From JBCCGI01 sp039029355 (GTDB taxonomy: Bacteria; Planctomycetota; UBA1135; GCA-002686595), in assembly GCA_039029355.1 (NCBI GenBank), contig JBCCGI010000001.1, positions 62,001-126,000 of the forward strand: 64,000 nucleotides of DNA, read 5' to 3'. Below the pieces are notes generated by a model. That model saw only the letters and a list, made by a program, of their open reading frames with translations, was not told where the DNA came from and made no database searches. Of this stretch, positions 27,696 to 36,600 are shown piece after piece; position 1 is the stretch's first letter; every line of letters starts with the position of its first letter. The position numbers and the translations under genes are program-made.

Positions 27696-27729
27696 AGACA
27701 GATCGACTGAGACTAAGACAAGGCGACTG
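27696..27729 (-). promoter_or_regulatory. Candidate BlaI operator: two direct repeats
   Basis: On the minus strand CAGTCGCCTTGTCT and CAGTCGATCTGTCT (consensus CAGTCGnnnTGTCT) occupy 27729-27716 and 27709-27696, with a 20-bp period, immediately upstream of the blaI ribosome-binding site. This differs from the TACAnnTGTA-type operators of staphylococcal BlaI. Confidence 0.5.
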
Positions 27730-27799
27730 ACCCGTCGAGCCGGAATCCGGCCGTTTCGCAGCGATTGGCGGCCGATCAGCTCCCGCGCCCTTCCCCAAT

Positions 27800-27826
27800 C
27801 CGCCCCCGGAAGCCCGGGAAGGGCGG
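27800..27826 (-). terminator. Hairpin downstream of fdhB
   Basis: CCGCC/GGCGG outer stem with inner CCCGG-aagc-CCGGG, 45 bp after the fdhB stop and before the BlaI promoter. No U tract follows. It may separate the two transcription units. Confidence 0.4.
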
Positions 27827-27870
27827 TTCGGCAAGGCCTTGATCGGAGCTCTGGAGGCGCGCGCGGGCCG

Positions 27871-29466
27871 CTAGCCCACGAACTCGTCCGGGAAGTGCTC
27901 CAGCGCCGAGGTGAGCGGCAGCGGCGCCGCCTGGCCGAGTCCGCAGATCGAGCCCTCGTTCATCTGCCACGCCGCGTCGGCGACGTTGCGCAGCGGCTCG
28001 CCCGTCGTGCGTCCCTGCAGTACGCGCCGCAGCGACTCGTGCAGATAGCGCGTGCCGATGCGGCACGGCGCGCACTGGCCGCAGCTCTCGTCCTCGAAGA
28101 ACCGCAGCTGCTGCGCGGCGGCCCAGCGCATGTCGACGGTGTCGTTCAGCACGACCACGCCCGCCGAGCCCAGCATCGAGCCGACCTTCCCGAGCGAGCC
28201 GAAGTCGAGCGGCAAACCGCGCTGCGACGCGGGCAGGAAGCCCGAGCTCGCGCCGCCGGGGCTGAACGCCTTCAGCTCGCCGACGTAGCCGCCGGCGGCC
28301 TCGACGAGCTCGTCGAGCGTCACCCCGAGTGGCAGCTCGTAGATACCCGGCCGCGCGACGTGGCCGCTGACGCAGTAGAGCTTCGAACCCGCCTCGTCGC
28401 GGCCCAACGAGCGGAACCACTCGCCACCGCGCTCGACGATCGCGGGGACGCAGGCGATCGTCTCCACGTTGTGCACCAGTGTCGGCTTGCCCCAAAGCCC
28501 CACTTCGACGGGGAACGGGGGCTTCAGGCGCGGCATGCCGCGCTTGCCCTCGAGCGCCTCGAGCATCGCGGTCTCCTCGCCGCAGATATAGGCGCCGTTG
28601 CCCGCGTGCATGTGGAAGCGAACGTCGCCGTAGACGCCGCTCGCGTGCGCCGCCTCGATGCGTCGCTCGATGATGCCCCACGGCACCTCGAACTCGCCGC
28701 GCAGGTAGAGGTACACGTCCTTCGCGCCGACGGCGTGGGCCGCGATCGCGAGGCCCTCGAGCACCAGGTCGGGACGCCGCACGAGCACCTCGCGGTCCTT
28801 GAACGTGCCGGGCTCGCCTTCGTCGGCGTTGAGCGCCACGTAGCGCACCTGCTCGGCCTGGCCGCGGACGCCGCGCCACTTGATGTAGGCGGGAAAGCCG
28901 GCGCCCCCGCGGCCCTGGAGGCCCGAGGCCTCGAGCGCGTCGATCAGCGCCTCGGGGCCGAGCTGGTGCGCCTTCGCCGCCGCGAAGCCGGCCTCGCGGA
29001 GCTCGCCGTGGAGGTCGAGCGCACGCGCCTCGGGGTCCGAGCCCTCGGGCCCGACGTGGCCGCGCCACTCGGCGTCGTCCGGCGCCGCGGCCGAGCCGAG
29101 CCGCGTCCAGTCGCCACCGCAGCCCTTGACGTCGTCGAGCGTGACGCTGGGGAGCACGCGCCGATCCCGCAGCACCGCCGGCGGCACGTCGCAGCCGGCG
29201 AGGCACGACACGCCCTCGACCGGCAGCCCGGCATCCATCGCCGCGTGCAGCACCTTCTCGGCACCGCCGAGCAGACAGGAGAGCCCGGTGCAAACGCGCA
29301 CCTTGGCGTCGGGCCGTGCGAGCAGATGGTAGAAGCTGCCGACCCCGAAGACCGTGGCCTCGGGCACCCCGGTCGCGCGCGAAATCTCACGCGCGACGCC
29401 GGGCTGCAGCCCCCCGGCCTCGATCAAGCGGTCGGGAACGGAAGCGGCCTGTTTCTTGTGGTCCAT
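27871..29466 (-). CDS. fdhB: Formate dehydrogenase beta subunit, NuoE-NuoF fusion
   Basis: Diaphorase subunit passing electrons from FdhA to NAD; 531 residues. Residues about 1-125 are a NuoE-like 2Fe-2S domain (VRVCTGLSC and GVSCLAGCDVPP give four Cys). Residues about 160-500 are NuoF-like: GLQGRGGAGFPAYIKW binds NADH, NADEGEPGTFKDR binds FMN, and ESCGQCAPCRIGT plus a later Cys in SICGLG bind 4Fe-4S. The start has MDHKK at 29466. It pairs functionally with the Sec enzyme at 11058-13865. Divergent from the ECF sigma gene. Confidence 0.93.
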   Translation of the reverse strand: MDHKKQAASVPDRLIEAGGLQPGVAREISRATGVPEATVFGVGSFYHLLARPDAKVRVCTGLSCLLGGAEKVLHAAMDAGLPVEGVSCLAGCDVPPAVLRDRRVLPSVTLDDVKGCGGDWTRLGSAAAPDDAEWRGHVGPEGSDPEARALDLHGELREAGFAAAKAHQLGPEALIDALEASGLQGRGGAGFPAYIKWRGVRGQAEQVRYVALNADEGEPGTFKDREVLVRRPDLVLEGLAIAAHAVGAKDVYLYLRGEFEVPWGIIERRIEAAHASGVYGDVRFHMHAGNGAYICGEETAMLEALEGKRGMPRLKPPFPVEVGLWGKPTLVHNVETIACVPAIVERGGEWFRSLGRDEAGSKLYCVSGHVARPGIYELPLGVTLDELVEAAGGYVGELKAFSPGGASSGFLPASQRGLPLDFGSLGKVGSMLGSAGVVVLNDTVDMRWAAAQQLRFFEDESCGQCAPCRIGTRYLHESLRRVLQGRTTGEPLRNVADAAWQMNEGSICGLGQAAPLPLTSALEHFPDEFVG

Positions 29467-29627
29467 GGGCTCTCTAAGGCACGGCGGAGCGGCGCGGTCG
29501 GGGCAGATGGTACCAGGCCGGAGGGCCGTCCCGGCGGCGGGGCGCGGCTCGACGGCGCGGCGCGGCCTCGACGACCTCTTTTGCGATTGAGAGAATCGGA
29601 CCGCCGCGAGGCGCGAACGAAAGGAAC

Positions 29628-30197
29628 GTGGAAGAGCAGGCGCACAGAGGCCCCGCCTTCGAGCGGATCTACGACGAGCTGCGCGGCCTGGCGCAGCGAC
29701 GTCTGCGGCAGGGCCTCGGCGGCGCCTCGCTGCAGGCCACGGCGCTGGTGCACGAGGTCTGGCTCCGGCTCGCGGGCGACCGCTCGTTGGCCCTGCGCGA
29801 CTCGAGCCACTACTACGCCACCGCGGCCCAGGCGATGCGGTGGATCCTGGTCGACCGCGCCCGCAGGCGCGTGCTCGGCCCCGGGCGCCGCGGGCCGGAC
29901 GACCCGCCGGTCGACGAGCTCCCGGAGGCGAGCGCGGCCGACGAGGCGCGCGACCGCGAGATCCTGCGGCTCGACGAAGCGCTGGGGCGGCTGGAGCGCA
30001 GCCACCCCCGCAAGGCGCAGGTCGTCCTGCACCGGCACTTCGCCGGGCTCTCGGTCGAGGAGACCGCCGAGGCCCTCAGCCTGTCCGCCGCCACCGTGAA
30101 GCGTGAGTGGGCCTTCGCGCGCGCCTGGCTGCTGCGCGAGCTGCGCGCCGAGGCGCCGCCGCAGGAGGGCGCCGGCGGGAAAGCCGGAGATTCCTGA
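29628..30197 (+). CDS. ECF-type RNA polymerase sigma factor
   Basis: A 189-residue sigma-70 family factor resembling the planctomycete/acidobacterial ECF group with the N-terminal motif FERIYDELRGLAQRRLR. Region 2 contains ALVHEVWLRLAGD and HYYATAAQAMRWILVDRARR; region 4 contains HRHFAGLSVEETAEALSLSAATVKREW. The start is GTG with AAGGAA just upstream. No anti-sigma gene follows; instead a Ser/Thr kinase gene lies 33 bp downstream, so kinase control of the sigma factor is plausible, as known for several such pairs. Confidence 0.93.
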   Translation: MEEQAHRGPAFERIYDELRGLAQRRLRQGLGGASLQATALVHEVWLRLAGDRSLALRDSSHYYATAAQAMRWILVDRARRRVLGPGRRGPDDPPVDELPEASAADEARDREILRLDEALGRLERSHPRKAQVVLHRHFAGLSVEETAEALSLSAATVKREWAFARAWLLRELRAEAPPQEGAGGKAGDS

Positions 30198-30230
30198 GCC
30201 CCCGCGGCCGCGCCGTACGAGCGTCAGACG

Positions 30231-32750
30231 ATGGCCCAACCCCGCCCCGAGCCCCCCGACCTCGTCGCGCTGTTCGACCGCGCGGCCGGCCTCGGGCCGG
30301 AGGAACGCCTCGCCTTCCTCGACCGGCTGCGGCCCACGCACCCGGACGTGGCGGACGAGCTCGACTCGCTCCTGCACAGCCACGACAGCGACCCGGGCTT
30401 CCTGGCGACTCCGGCCAGCCTCGAGTTGCTCGACGGGTGGGCGGACGACCCCGAGGTCTCGACGCCACCGCCCGCCACCGACCCGGAGGCGTGGATCGAC
30501 GTCCGCTGCGGCGACTTTCGCATCCTCCGCCACATCGGCGCGGGGGGCATGAGCGACGTCTTCGAGGCCGAGCAGGCACGGCCACGCCGGCGCGTGGCGA
30601 TCAAGGTGCTGCGCCCCGATCACGACAGCGACGCGACGCGCGCGCGCTTCGCGGGCGAGGCCGAGGCGCTCGCTCGCCTCGACCATCCGCACATCGCGCG
30701 CATCTTCGGAGCGGGCACGGACGAGGGCCCGAACGGGCCGTTCTTCTGGATCGCGGTCGAGCACATCCCGGACGCCACCGCCCTCACCGAGCTCGCCGAG
30801 CGGCAGCGGCTGGACGACCGCGCGCGGGCGCGACTCTTCCTCGACGTGTGCGACGCGGTGCACCACGCGCACCGAAAGGGCGTGCTGCACCGCGACCTGA
30901 AGCCGGCCAACCTGCTGGTACCCGGCGACGACGGGCGCACGGCCAAGGTCATCGACTTCGGGCTCGCGCGGCTGTTGGAGCCGCTCTCGAGCGAGGAGCA
31001 GCTGCGCACCCGCACCGGCGAGCTGCTCGGCACGCTGCGCTACATGAGCCCCGAGCAGTGCGCCGGCGACCCGGGCCGGCTGGATGTGCGGAGCGACGTG
31101 TATGCGCTCGGCGTGGTCCTGTTCGAGCTCTTGACCGGCGAGCTGCCCTACGATCTGTCGGAGCTCTCGCTGCTGGCGGTGCTCGACGCGGTGCGCTCGA
31201 CTCCGGCGCGCGCGCTCAGCGACTTGCGCCCCGAGCTCGCGGGCGACCTCGCCGCGGTCCTCGCAACCGCGCTCGCCAAGGACCCCGAGGAGCGCTACGA
31301 CTCGGCGGCCGCGCTGGCCGCGGACCTGCGGCGGTGGATGGCGAGCGAGCCCGTCCTCGCGCGGCGCGCCTCGCTCGCACACCGCGCGCGGCTCTTCGCG
31401 CGGCGGCGCACGGGCCTCTTCGCGGGGCTGACCGCCGGCGTCGTTGCGGCGTCGGTCGCTCTCGGCGCGATCCTCTTCCTCTACTTCCAGGGCCGGTCGC
31501 GGCTCGCGCGGGTGTTCGAGGCCGAGGCGGCGACGGACCAGCAGCGGCTGCTCGTGACCGAGGCGCGCGCCGACCTGGTACGCCTGCAGCTCAGGCTCGA
31601 CGAGCTGCTGGTCGCCGACGCAGGCGCGGCGGAGGCGCTGGTCGAAGGCGCGCGCGCCGCGAGCGAGCGCGCCGCGTCGCCCGAGGCACGCCGCCAAGCC
31701 GTCGACGATGCGGTCATCAGCCTGCGCCTGCTGTCCGAGATGCTCGCCGGCGACGTGGAGAGCGTCGCCTCGCTCGCCGCCGCCTTCGTGAAGGTCGGCG
31801 ACCTGCACGGCACCGAGTGGAACGCGTCACCCGAGGACACCCGCGCCGGCCTCCGCGCATACCAGCACGCGGCGGGCCTCTGGCGCACGGTCACGGCCGC
31901 CGATCCCGAAGACGACGAGGCGCGCGCGGCGCTCTGCACGACGCTCGAGCGCCTGTCGCAATCCTGCCGGCGGATGGAGCGCTACGAGGACGCACGCTCC
32001 TACGCCGACGAGGCGCTCGTGTTGGCCCGCCGCGACGTCGAGCGCGATCCTCTCGACGATGCCGCGGTCGGCCGGCTGATCGCGGGGCTGTGGGCCCGCG
32101 GCGACGCCCACATCCGCTTGGCGCCCTCCGCCCAGGGCGTGATCGACTCGCGCGAGGCGCTGCATTGGGCGGAGCGGCTGATCGAGCGCAGCCCGGACGA
32201 CCGCGACGCGCTCTACAAGCTCGCCTGGAGCTGCCTGCGGGCGGGGCTCTGGGTCGACCGCGAGGAGAACGACCGCGAAGAGGCGCTCGCGCTCCACACA
32301 CGCGGCACCGACGTGTGGATACGGCAGCTGGAGCACGCGCTCGAAACCGACGCCGCCGACGCAACGGTGCTCGCCTTGGGCAAGCCGCTCTGGGAGGTCT
32401 TCGTGTGGAACGAGCTCAGGCTGTCGCGCGAGCTGCGTGCGCCCGACGCACACCTGGCGAGAATCGCGTCGCTGCTCGGAACCGTGCTGCACGAAGACCT
32501 GCCGCCGGGCTCGGAGCCCGCCTTGGCGGCGGGGTTCTACCTCACCGCGGCACTCGTGGATCTGCTCGCGACCGACGGGGAACGCGACGCCGCGATCCGC
32601 CGGATCGAGGAGCGCTTCGCGCGACTCGACGGCGAGCTGGCCGTGGCGGTGCGGCGCTACGCGTTGGATCTCTTCGTGCGCGTCGGAGCGGTGGGAGAGC
32701 GCGGCGAGGCGCTGCGAAGCGCGCTCGCCGCGGGCGACTTCCCGCGCTGA
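30231..32750 (+). CDS. Transmembrane Hanks-type Ser/Thr protein kinase
   Basis: An 839-residue kinase. Residues 1-70 are a helical N-terminal part (FDRAAGLGPEERLAFLDRL) typical of kinases paired with this ECF group. The kinase domain (about 95-370) has the glycine loop GAGGMSDV (103-110), Lys125, HRDLKPAN (220-227, Asp222), DFG (242-244) and GTLRYMSPEQ. One transmembrane helix (about 395-419) leads to a roughly 410-residue, presumably extracytoplasmic, helical-repeat region with TPR-like segments such as SQSCRRMERYEDARSYADEA. Active residues are complete. Probably co-transcribed with the sigma gene. Confidence 0.93.
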   Translation: MAQPRPEPPDLVALFDRAAGLGPEERLAFLDRLRPTHPDVADELDSLLHSHDSDPGFLATPASLELLDGWADDPEVSTPPPATDPEAWIDVRCGDFRILRHIGAGGMSDVFEAEQARPRRRVAIKVLRPDHDSDATRARFAGEAEALARLDHPHIARIFGAGTDEGPNGPFFWIAVEHIPDATALTELAERQRLDDRARARLFLDVCDAVHHAHRKGVLHRDLKPANLLVPGDDGRTAKVIDFGLARLLEPLSSEEQLRTRTGELLGTLRYMSPEQCAGDPGRLDVRSDVYALGVVLFELLTGELPYDLSELSLLAVLDAVRSTPARALSDLRPELAGDLAAVLATALAKDPEERYDSAAALAADLRRWMASEPVLARRASLAHRARLFARRRTGLFAGLTAGVVAASVALGAILFLYFQGRSRLARVFEAEAATDQQRLLVTEARADLVRLQLRLDELLVADAGAAEALVEGARAASERAASPEARRQAVDDAVISLRLLSEMLAGDVESVASLAAAFVKVGDLHGTEWNASPEDTRAGLRAYQHAAGLWRTVTAADPEDDEARAALCTTLERLSQSCRRMERYEDARSYADEALVLARRDVERDPLDDAAVGRLIAGLWARGDAHIRLAPSAQGVIDSREALHWAERLIERSPDDRDALYKLAWSCLRAGLWVDREENDREEALALHTRGTDVWIRQLEHALETDAADATVLALGKPLWEVFVWNELRLSRELRAPDAHLARIASLLGTVLHEDLPPGSEPALAAGFYLTAALVDLLATDGERDAAIRRIEERFARLDGELAVAVRRYALDLFVRVGAVGERGEALRSALAAGDFPR

Positions 32751-32756
32751 CGCGTG

Positions 32757-32777
32757 CCGCCGCGAAAGAAGCGGCGG
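32757..32777 (+). terminator. Hairpin after the Ser/Thr kinase gene
   Basis: CCGCCGC-GAAAGAA-GCGGCGG, 7-bp stem starting 7 bases after the stop. It is followed by AAAG rather than T residues, so termination strength is uncertain. Confidence 0.4.
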
Positions 32778-32880
32778 AAAGCTGAGCCGCGCGGCGACGC
32801 CTCCACGAGGGGCTCCTCGAAAGCCGAGTGCGCGCACGCCGCGTGCGCCCCGGCCCCACTTCGCCAAACGGAGGTCCCCC

Positions 32881-33780
32881 ATGCATCCCGCTCTCCCGCT
32901 CCTCTCCAGCGCCGCCTGCGGCGCCGCGACGGCCTGGCTCGTCGTTTCGCTGCACGCGCCGGCCGCCTCGGCCGCTCCCGCTCAGCCCGCGTCGTCGCCG
33001 AGCGTCGCCGACGCGCGCGTGAGCGCCGAGCTGATGGAGCTGCGCCAGTCGGTCGAGGAGCTGCGCCTCCGCCCGACCGCGGCCGCCACCGGCGCGCGCA
33101 AGGCCGCCGAACCCGAGCTGAGCCTGCAGGAGGTCGAGGAAGCGGTCCGCAGGCTCGTCGCAGCCGAGGCCCTCGCCGAGGCACCCGCCGAAGGCGAAGA
33201 GCCCACCGTCGCTTGGCCGGGCGAGACCGACGGCGCGCTCGCCGCCGTGCTCCGCATCCTCGAGCTCGGCGTCGACTCCCCCGAGGCGCAGGCACTCTGG
33301 GCCGAGGCGGCCGAGAACGGCCAGCTGCACGCCCTGCTCGACGCGATGGAGGCCCACCTGGGCGAAACCGAGACGGTCGAGAGCGAGCTCGCGCGAGCCC
33401 GCTCGTACTACTCGGCGGCGCGCGCGGACCCGTGGAACAAGGACGGCAACTGGTGGGTCGACTCCAACGACGCCTACGGCCGCGTGCTCGACCTGGATCC
33501 GCAGCACTGGGAGGCGCGCTACAACAAGGCCCGCAACATGTCGTTCTGGCCCGCCGCCTACGGCGGTCAGGCCGAGGCGATCAAGCACTTCGAGATCCTG
33601 ATCGACCAGCAGGAGTCCGGCGCGCCGGCGGATCGCTATGCGCGTACCTACCTTTGGCTGGGCAACCTGTATGCGCAGCAGGGCAACGCCTCGCTGGCAA
33701 ACGACGTGTGGAACCGCGGGCTACAGCTCTACCCCGGCGACTCGTCGCTGGCCGAGAAGCTCGCGCTGCTGGGAGACTAG
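32881..33780 (+). CDS. Exported TPR-containing protein
   Basis: A 299-residue protein with an N-terminal signal sequence or anchor (MHPALPLLSSAACGAATAWL to about ASAAPA) and a helical, Ala/Glu-rich middle. The C-terminal TPR-like region (about 180-295) contains NDAYGRVLDLDPQHWEARYN, FEILIDQQES and YLWLGNLYAQQGNASLANDV. ATG 32881 has an ideal ribosome-binding site GGAGG at 32870-32874; an in-frame extension upstream inside the kinase gene is not supported. Residues 45-60 (LMELRQSVEELRLR) look like a short coiled coil. Function unknown; it lies 4 bp before the amidohydrolase, so they are probably co-expressed. Confidence 0.82.
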   Translation: MHPALPLLSSAACGAATAWLVVSLHAPAASAAPAQPASSPSVADARVSAELMELRQSVEELRLRPTAAATGARKAAEPELSLQEVEEAVRRLVAAEALAEAPAEGEEPTVAWPGETDGALAAVLRILELGVDSPEAQALWAEAAENGQLHALLDAMEAHLGETETVESELARARSYYSAARADPWNKDGNWWVDSNDAYGRVLDLDPQHWEARYNKARNMSFWPAAYGGQAEAIKHFEILIDQQESGAPADRYARTYLWLGNLYAQQGNASLANDVWNRGLQLYPGDSSLAEKLALLGD

Positions 33781-33784
33781 GGCG

Positions 33785-35029
33785 ATGACCGCGTACTCCA
33801 TCCTCGCCGCACTCGCGCTCGCGGCGAACCCGGACCCGACCGCCTCGACGGTCGGCGGGGCCGACCTCATCCTCAACAACGCCCGCGTCTGGAACGGCGA
33901 TGGAGGCTTTGAGCCGAAGGCGCTCTACGTGGCGGACGGCCTCTTCGTCGACACGCCGCCGGAGGGTGCGACCGAAGTCGACCTGGGCGGCGGCTGGGTG
34001 ATCCCGCCCCTGGCGGACGCACACACGCACCGCTTCTCGGGCGAGCGCGACGCGCCGCAGGCGCGCGAGATGTACCTCGCCAGTGGCGTGCTCTACGTCG
34101 CCAACCTGTGCTCGCCCAAGGACGCGCGCGCCCAGAGCGCCGAGCACGCCGGCGGCGCGACCGGCATCGACGTGCTGTTCTCGAACGGCGGCCTGACGGC
34201 GACCGACGGCCACCCGGTGAAGCTCTACGAAGGCCTTCACACCGGCGTCTACCGCCAGCCGGCGGATACGTTCTGGGAGACCAACAACGACAGCTCGTTC
34301 TACATCGTCGACGACGAGGACGACCTCGACGAGAAGTGGGCACTGCTGCTCGCAACCAAGCCGGACCTGGTGAAGACGCTCCTGTCGTTCTCGGAGGAGT
34401 TCGACAAGCGGCGCGACGACGAACGCTTCTACGGCGCGAAGGGCCTCGACCCCAAGCTGCTGCCGGCGGTCGTCGCGCGCGCGCGTGAGGCCGGGCTGCG
34501 CGTGGCGACGCACGTCGATACCGCGGGCGACTTCCGCGCCGCCGTCCGCGCGGGGGTCGACTTCATCGCGCACACGCCGGGCTACGGGGCGCGCGCCGAC
34601 GATCGCGACGAGCTCTTCGCGCTGACGCCGGCCGACGCACGCGCCGCGCGCGAGGCGGGCGTCGTCCATATCACCACGACGTGCGTGGCGCGGCGCGAAG
34701 CCGGCCGCGAGATGATGCGGCGCAACATCGGGGTCCTGAAGGAGGCCGGCGTCCCGATCGCGATCGGCAGCGACCACTGGATGGGCGGCATCGACCCAGA
34801 GCGGGAGACGCTGCTCGACCTGGAGCTGTTCGAGCCCGACGAGCTGCTGCGCGCGTGGTGCGTCGACACCGTTCGCGCGCTGTACCCCGACCGGCGCCTC
34901 GGCAGCCTCGCGCCGGGGTTCGAGGGCAGCCTCGTGGTGCTCGGTGGCGATCCGCTGGTCAACCCGGGCAAGCTGGACGACGTGCGGCTTGTCGTGAAGC
35001 GCGGGCGCGTGCTCTGGGAAGCGGAGTAG
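33785..35029 (+). CDS. Amidohydrolase-family metal-dependent hydrolase
   Basis: A 414-residue amidohydrolase superfamily member. The start MTAYSILAALALAA may be a weak signal peptide. Metal ligands are visible: HxH in DAHTHRF (about 78-80), a later His in VATHVDT, FIAHTPGY, and the catalytic-type Asp in IGSDHW. The C-terminal composite beta-sandwich shows GSLAPGFEGSLVVLGGDPL, as in imidazolonepropionase- and prolidase-like members. The unusual length between first and second metal motifs and an acidic segment DDEDDLDE (about 175-182) are notable. Substrate unknown. Only 4 bp separate it from the TPR gene. Confidence 0.85.
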   Translation: MTAYSILAALALAANPDPTASTVGGADLILNNARVWNGDGGFEPKALYVADGLFVDTPPEGATEVDLGGGWVIPPLADAHTHRFSGERDAPQAREMYLASGVLYVANLCSPKDARAQSAEHAGGATGIDVLFSNGGLTATDGHPVKLYEGLHTGVYRQPADTFWETNNDSSFYIVDDEDDLDEKWALLLATKPDLVKTLLSFSEEFDKRRDDERFYGAKGLDPKLLPAVVARAREAGLRVATHVDTAGDFRAAVRAGVDFIAHTPGYGARADDRDELFALTPADARAAREAGVVHITTTCVARREAGREMMRRNIGVLKEAGVPIAIGSDHWMGGIDPERETLLDLELFEPDELLRAWCVDTVRALYPDRRLGSLAPGFEGSLVVLGGDPLVNPGKLDDVRLVVKRGRVLWEAE

Positions 35030-35049
35030 CGCCGCTCGACACAAAGAAC

Positions 35050-35085
35050 AGCGAGGCCGCCCGTCGTACGACGTGCGGCCTCGCT
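35050..35085. terminator. Bidirectional terminator between convergent genes
   Basis: AGCGAGGCCGC/GCGGCCTCGCT, a perfect 11-bp stem, with the palindromic CGTCGTACGACG inside the loop. On the minus strand it is followed by TGTTCTTTGT, a reasonable U-rich tail for the SDR transcript; on the plus strand by CCCTCTGT. Confidence 0.75.
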
Positions 35086-35123
35086 CCCTCTGTCCATGGG
35101 CGGTACACCCGCCCATCCGCTTG

Positions 35124-35888
35124 CTACTGGGCCGTAAAGCCCCCGTCGACCGGCAGCACGATCCCGGTGGTAAAGGTGTTCTCGGGCGCCGCCAACCAGG
35201 CGACGGCCGTCGCGATCTCGTCGACGTTGCCCGCGCGCCCGATCGGGTGCAGGCTCGCGATCTGCTTCTGCACCTCGTCGTCCTGCGCGAAGCGGCCGTA
35301 CATCTCGGTCTCGACCGCGCCCGGCGCGACGGCGTTGATGCGGATGCCCTGCTGGGCGTACTCGGCGGCCGCCGCGCGGGTCAGGCCCGAGACGGCGTGC
35401 TTGCTCGCCGTGTAGACCGACATCCCGCCGAAGCCGATGAGCCCGGCGACCGACGAGTTGTTGACGATCGCGCCCCCACCGCTCTTCAGCATGGCCGGAA
35501 TCTCGGCCTTCATGCTGGTGAGCACCGAGCGCACGTTCGTGTTGAACACGCGCTCGTAGTTGTCGAGCGTCTGCTCGTGAAGCGGCACGAAGGGGTCGCC
35601 CTCGATGCCCGCGTTGTTGAACGCGAAGTCCAACCGGCCGTAGCTCTCGACGGCCTGCCCGACGAGCGCGTTGACCTCGGCCTCGTTGTCGACGTCGGTG
35701 CGCACGAAGAGGGCCTCGTGCCCCGCCTCGCGCAGCGCGCCGGCCGCCTCTTCACCGCGGTCTTGGCGGCGGCCCGCCAGGACCACCTTGGCGCCGCGTT
35801 CCGCAAAGGCCTTCGCCGCCGCGAGGCCGATTCCCGAAGTCGCACCGGTCACGAGCGCAACGCGCCCCTCGAATCCCTGAGTCGTCAT
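35124..35888 (-). CDS. Short-chain dehydrogenase/reductase (SDR)
   Basis: Classical NAD(P)-dependent SDR, 254 residues, cytoplasmic. Cofactor motif TGATSGIG (14-21), NNAG (91-94), the catalytic Ser near 145, Tyr159 and Lys163 (YTASK), and the C-terminal PVDGGFTAQ are all present. AGRR (38-41) after strand 2 suggests preference for NADP (inference). Last gene of the TetR-thioredoxin-AhpD-SDR cluster, 46 bp after the AhpD-like gene, and followed by a terminator. Substrate not predictable. Confidence 0.92.
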   Translation of the reverse strand: MTTQGFEGRVALVTGATSGIGLAAAKAFAERGAKVVLAGRRQDRGEEAAGALREAGHEALFVRTDVDNEAEVNALVGQAVESYGRLDFAFNNAGIEGDPFVPLHEQTLDNYERVFNTNVRSVLTSMKAEIPAMLKSGGGAIVNNSSVAGLIGFGGMSVYTASKHAVSGLTRAAAAEYAQQGIRINAVAPGAVETEMYGRFAQDDEVQKQIASLHPIGRAGNVDEIATAVAWLAAPENTFTTGIVLPVDGGFTAQ

Positions 35889-35934
35889 CGTTTCTCTCCT
35901 AGAACGTCGCTTGTGATGTGGATGCTGAGATGAG

Positions 35935-36495
35935 CTAGACGCTGGCCGGACGCGACCAGGCCTGGGGTTGGAAAGCCGCGTCGAGAGGCGTCGACGCGAC
36001 GTGGTTGGTGTAGTTCGAGAGCGTCTTCATGCCGACGCCGAGGATGACCTCGAGCACCTGCGGCTGCTCAAAGCCGGCGGCCAGGAAGGCCTGGATGTCG
36101 TCCTCGGAAGCCCAGCCGCGCTCGCGGACCACGATGCGGGTGAAGTTCGCAAGCGCGTCGAGCCGCGCCTCGCCGATCGGAGCCCCCTCGCGCAGCGCCT
36201 CAACCACGTCGGCCGGGACCTTCTGCATCCCCGCGATCGTCGAGTGGGCGGCCATGCAGTAGTCGCAGCCGTTCTCGAAGCTCGCGGTGAGCAGCACGAC
36301 CTGCCGCTCGGTGGCGGTGAACGAGGTGGAGTCAAACGCCTTCGAGAGCGCGGTGTAGGCCTCCAGGAGCGCCGGCGAGCCGGCAAACGTGCCGTAGAGG
36401 TTGGGTACGAAGCCCATCGCGCGCTGGGCGCCTTCGAGAATCGGCTTGGCGCGGTCGGGGGCGGAGTCTTGGGTGTGAACGGGGAAGGAGGTCAT
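35935..36495 (-). CDS. AhpD-like / carboxymuconolactone decarboxylase family protein
   Basis: A 186-residue protein of the alkylhydroperoxidase AhpD-like core. The redox motif ExxxCDYCxxxH is visible: Cys77, Cys80 and His84 in ENGCDYCMAAHS. In the family these residues form a thiol-peroxidase centre or accept electrons from a reductase. It lies between thioredoxin and an SDR in a TetR-controlled cluster, consistent with peroxide or electrophile defence with thioredoxin as possible reductant (inference). No signal peptide. Confidence 0.9.
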   Translation of the reverse strand: MTSFPVHTQDSAPDRAKPILEGAQRAMGFVPNLYGTFAGSPALLEAYTALSKAFDSTSFTATERQVVLLTASFENGCDYCMAAHSTIAGMQKVPADVVEALREGAPIGEARLDALANFTRIVVRERGWASEDDIQAFLAAGFEQPQVLEVILGVGMKTLSNYTNHVASTPLDAAFQPQAWSRPASV

Positions 36496-36600
36496 CGGAG
36501 GATCGCTTTCGTGGTTGTTCTAGCGGCCATCGCCGCGGCGCGTTCGTGAAGCTCGGAACGGGAAGGCGCGCCGGCGCGGGCCCGGCGCGGTGGGTTTGGA

